DNA from: Prevotellaceae bacterium
GTDB taxonomy: Bacteria; Bacteroidota; Bacteroidia; Bacteroidales; UBA932
DNA length: 7,213 nt
NCBI GenBank assembly: GCA_031254635.1
Contig: JAIRUB010000143.1
Coordinates: 1 to 7,213, forward strand
Direction of reading: 5' to 3'
Below are positions 6,658 through 7,213 of the stretch, piece after piece (position 1 is the stretch's first letter; each line of letters starts with the position of its first letter). Under the pieces are notes generated by a model. That model ran no database searches, was not told the DNA's origin, and worked only from the letters and a program-made list of their open reading frames with translations. The translations under genes and the position numbers were made by a program.

Positions 6658-7213
6658 GCGGGCGAACCGCTTGTTGGGGCAACTGTAGCTGTTGAATCCG
6701 GAAAAGCTTATGCTATGACAGATGCGAATGGCCGGTACACCATTTCAGTACCGGCGGATGCTGTTTTAGTATTCACTTATACGGGAATGACTACTCAGAA
6801 AATTGCTGTTAACGGAAGAACAACCATTGATGTGCTTTTAGAAGATGAAGCAAGACGTTTGGATGATGTTATTGTTGTCGGGTATGGTGCGGTTAAACGT
6901 TCCGAATTACCGGTTCTGTAGCTAAGGTGTCCGGTGAAAAATTGGCTTCCCGCGCTACATCCGACGTAACTAACGCTTTGCAGGGAACGGCAGCAGGTGT
7001 TCAAGTAGTGAACAATAGCGGCCAGCCGGGAACCGCGGCAACTATTCGTATCCGCGGCGTAGTTTCTATCAATGGCGGAACAACGCCCTTGTATGTGGTG
7101 GATGGCACACCCTACAATACTGATGTTCTTAACCTGATTGACCCGCGCGACATCGAATCGATGAGCGTGTTGAAAGATGCCGCGGCAACCACTATCTACG
7201 GAGCACGTGGAGC
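6562..7213 (+). pseudogene. SusC-like TonB-dependent transporter, 5' part, frameshifted and cut by the window edge
   Basis: The start of a second SusC/RagA-family transporter, divergent from the first. Frame 1 (6562-6921) encodes a signal peptide nearly identical to the other SusC, a CarboxypepD_reg-like domain (VSGVVTDAGEPLVGATVAVE) and the TonB box region DDVIVVGYGAVKRSEL. It then reads into PVL and a stop at 6919-6921. The frame starting at 6912 continues the family sequence exactly: GSVAKVSGEKLASRATSDVT, then NALQGTAAGVQVV, TPLYVVDGTPYNTD, DPRDIESMSVLKDAAATTIY and GARGA, up to the last base. One base, most simply an A between TTA and CCGG at 6909/6910, is missing; restoring it gives SELTGSVAKVSG as expected. 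There is no long homopolymer there, so programmed or slipped-strand switching is unlikely. It is either a genuine inactivating deletion or a sequencing/assembly error. The plug also reads RGVVSI where the family usually has RGxGSI. The barrel and any susD partner lie beyond the window. Confidence 0.9.

Noticed and set aside
6795..7004. Minus-strand open frame of 69 codons opposite the second susC-like gene
   Set aside because: The plus strand encodes conserved SusC sequence in two adjacent frames here, so the reverse frame is a shadow.
1..7213. tRNA, rRNA, CRISPR array or defence genes
   Set aside because: No cloverleaf, rRNA-like stretch, regularly spaced repeats or defence-type domains were seen. 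The only direct repeat noted is the two-copy 13-mer at 5962-5995.

Overview
The window looks like a chromosomal nutrient-uptake locus from a member of the Bacteroidota, most likely order Bacteroidales. It carries a SusC/SusD pair with family-typical ends, lipoproteins with Bacteroidota-type lipoboxes, AT-rich leaders without clear Shine-Dalgarno sequences, and TAnnTTTG-type promoter boxes. The genus cannot be fixed from what I can see.

Layout. A leftward (minus-strand) gene cluster fills 142-5841. In transcription order it holds a full-length SusC-like TonB-dependent transporter (2773-5841), a SusD/RagB-like surface lipoprotein (1345-2751), a small lipoprotein in the SusE-like position (919-1317), a strong intrinsic terminator (858-896), and a secreted protein of unknown function (142-843) that starts only 14 bases after the terminator. 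The first three genes are separated by 21 and 27 bp and look like one transcript. A second susC-like gene begins at 6562 on the plus strand, diverges from the first, and runs off the right edge. It has a one-base deletion near 6909 that breaks the frame.

The 720-bp divergent intergenic region (5842-6561) is the most structured part. Its two ends are a 117-bp inverted repeat, 111/117 identical, covering the translation leader and signal-peptide codons of the two susC genes. Between the arms lie a good Bacteroidota promoter for the leftward operon, a 13-bp direct repeat at that promoter, a weaker promoter candidate for the rightward gene, and a 386-bp internally deleted IS5-type element with 16-bp terminal inverted repeats and a TTA target duplication. 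This element retains only a frameshifted N-terminal part of a transposase.

How it works together. By family knowledge, SusC is the outer-membrane barrel, SusD is its substrate-capturing lid, and the small lipoprotein probably helps bind substrate at the surface. No glycoside hydrolase, peptidase, sigma/anti-sigma pair or other regulator is visible, so the substrate cannot be assigned. I see no clearly new biological system. The best leads are the inverted repeat that could allow promoter exchange between two transporters, the deleted IS between the promoters, and the terminator placed directly before the last gene.
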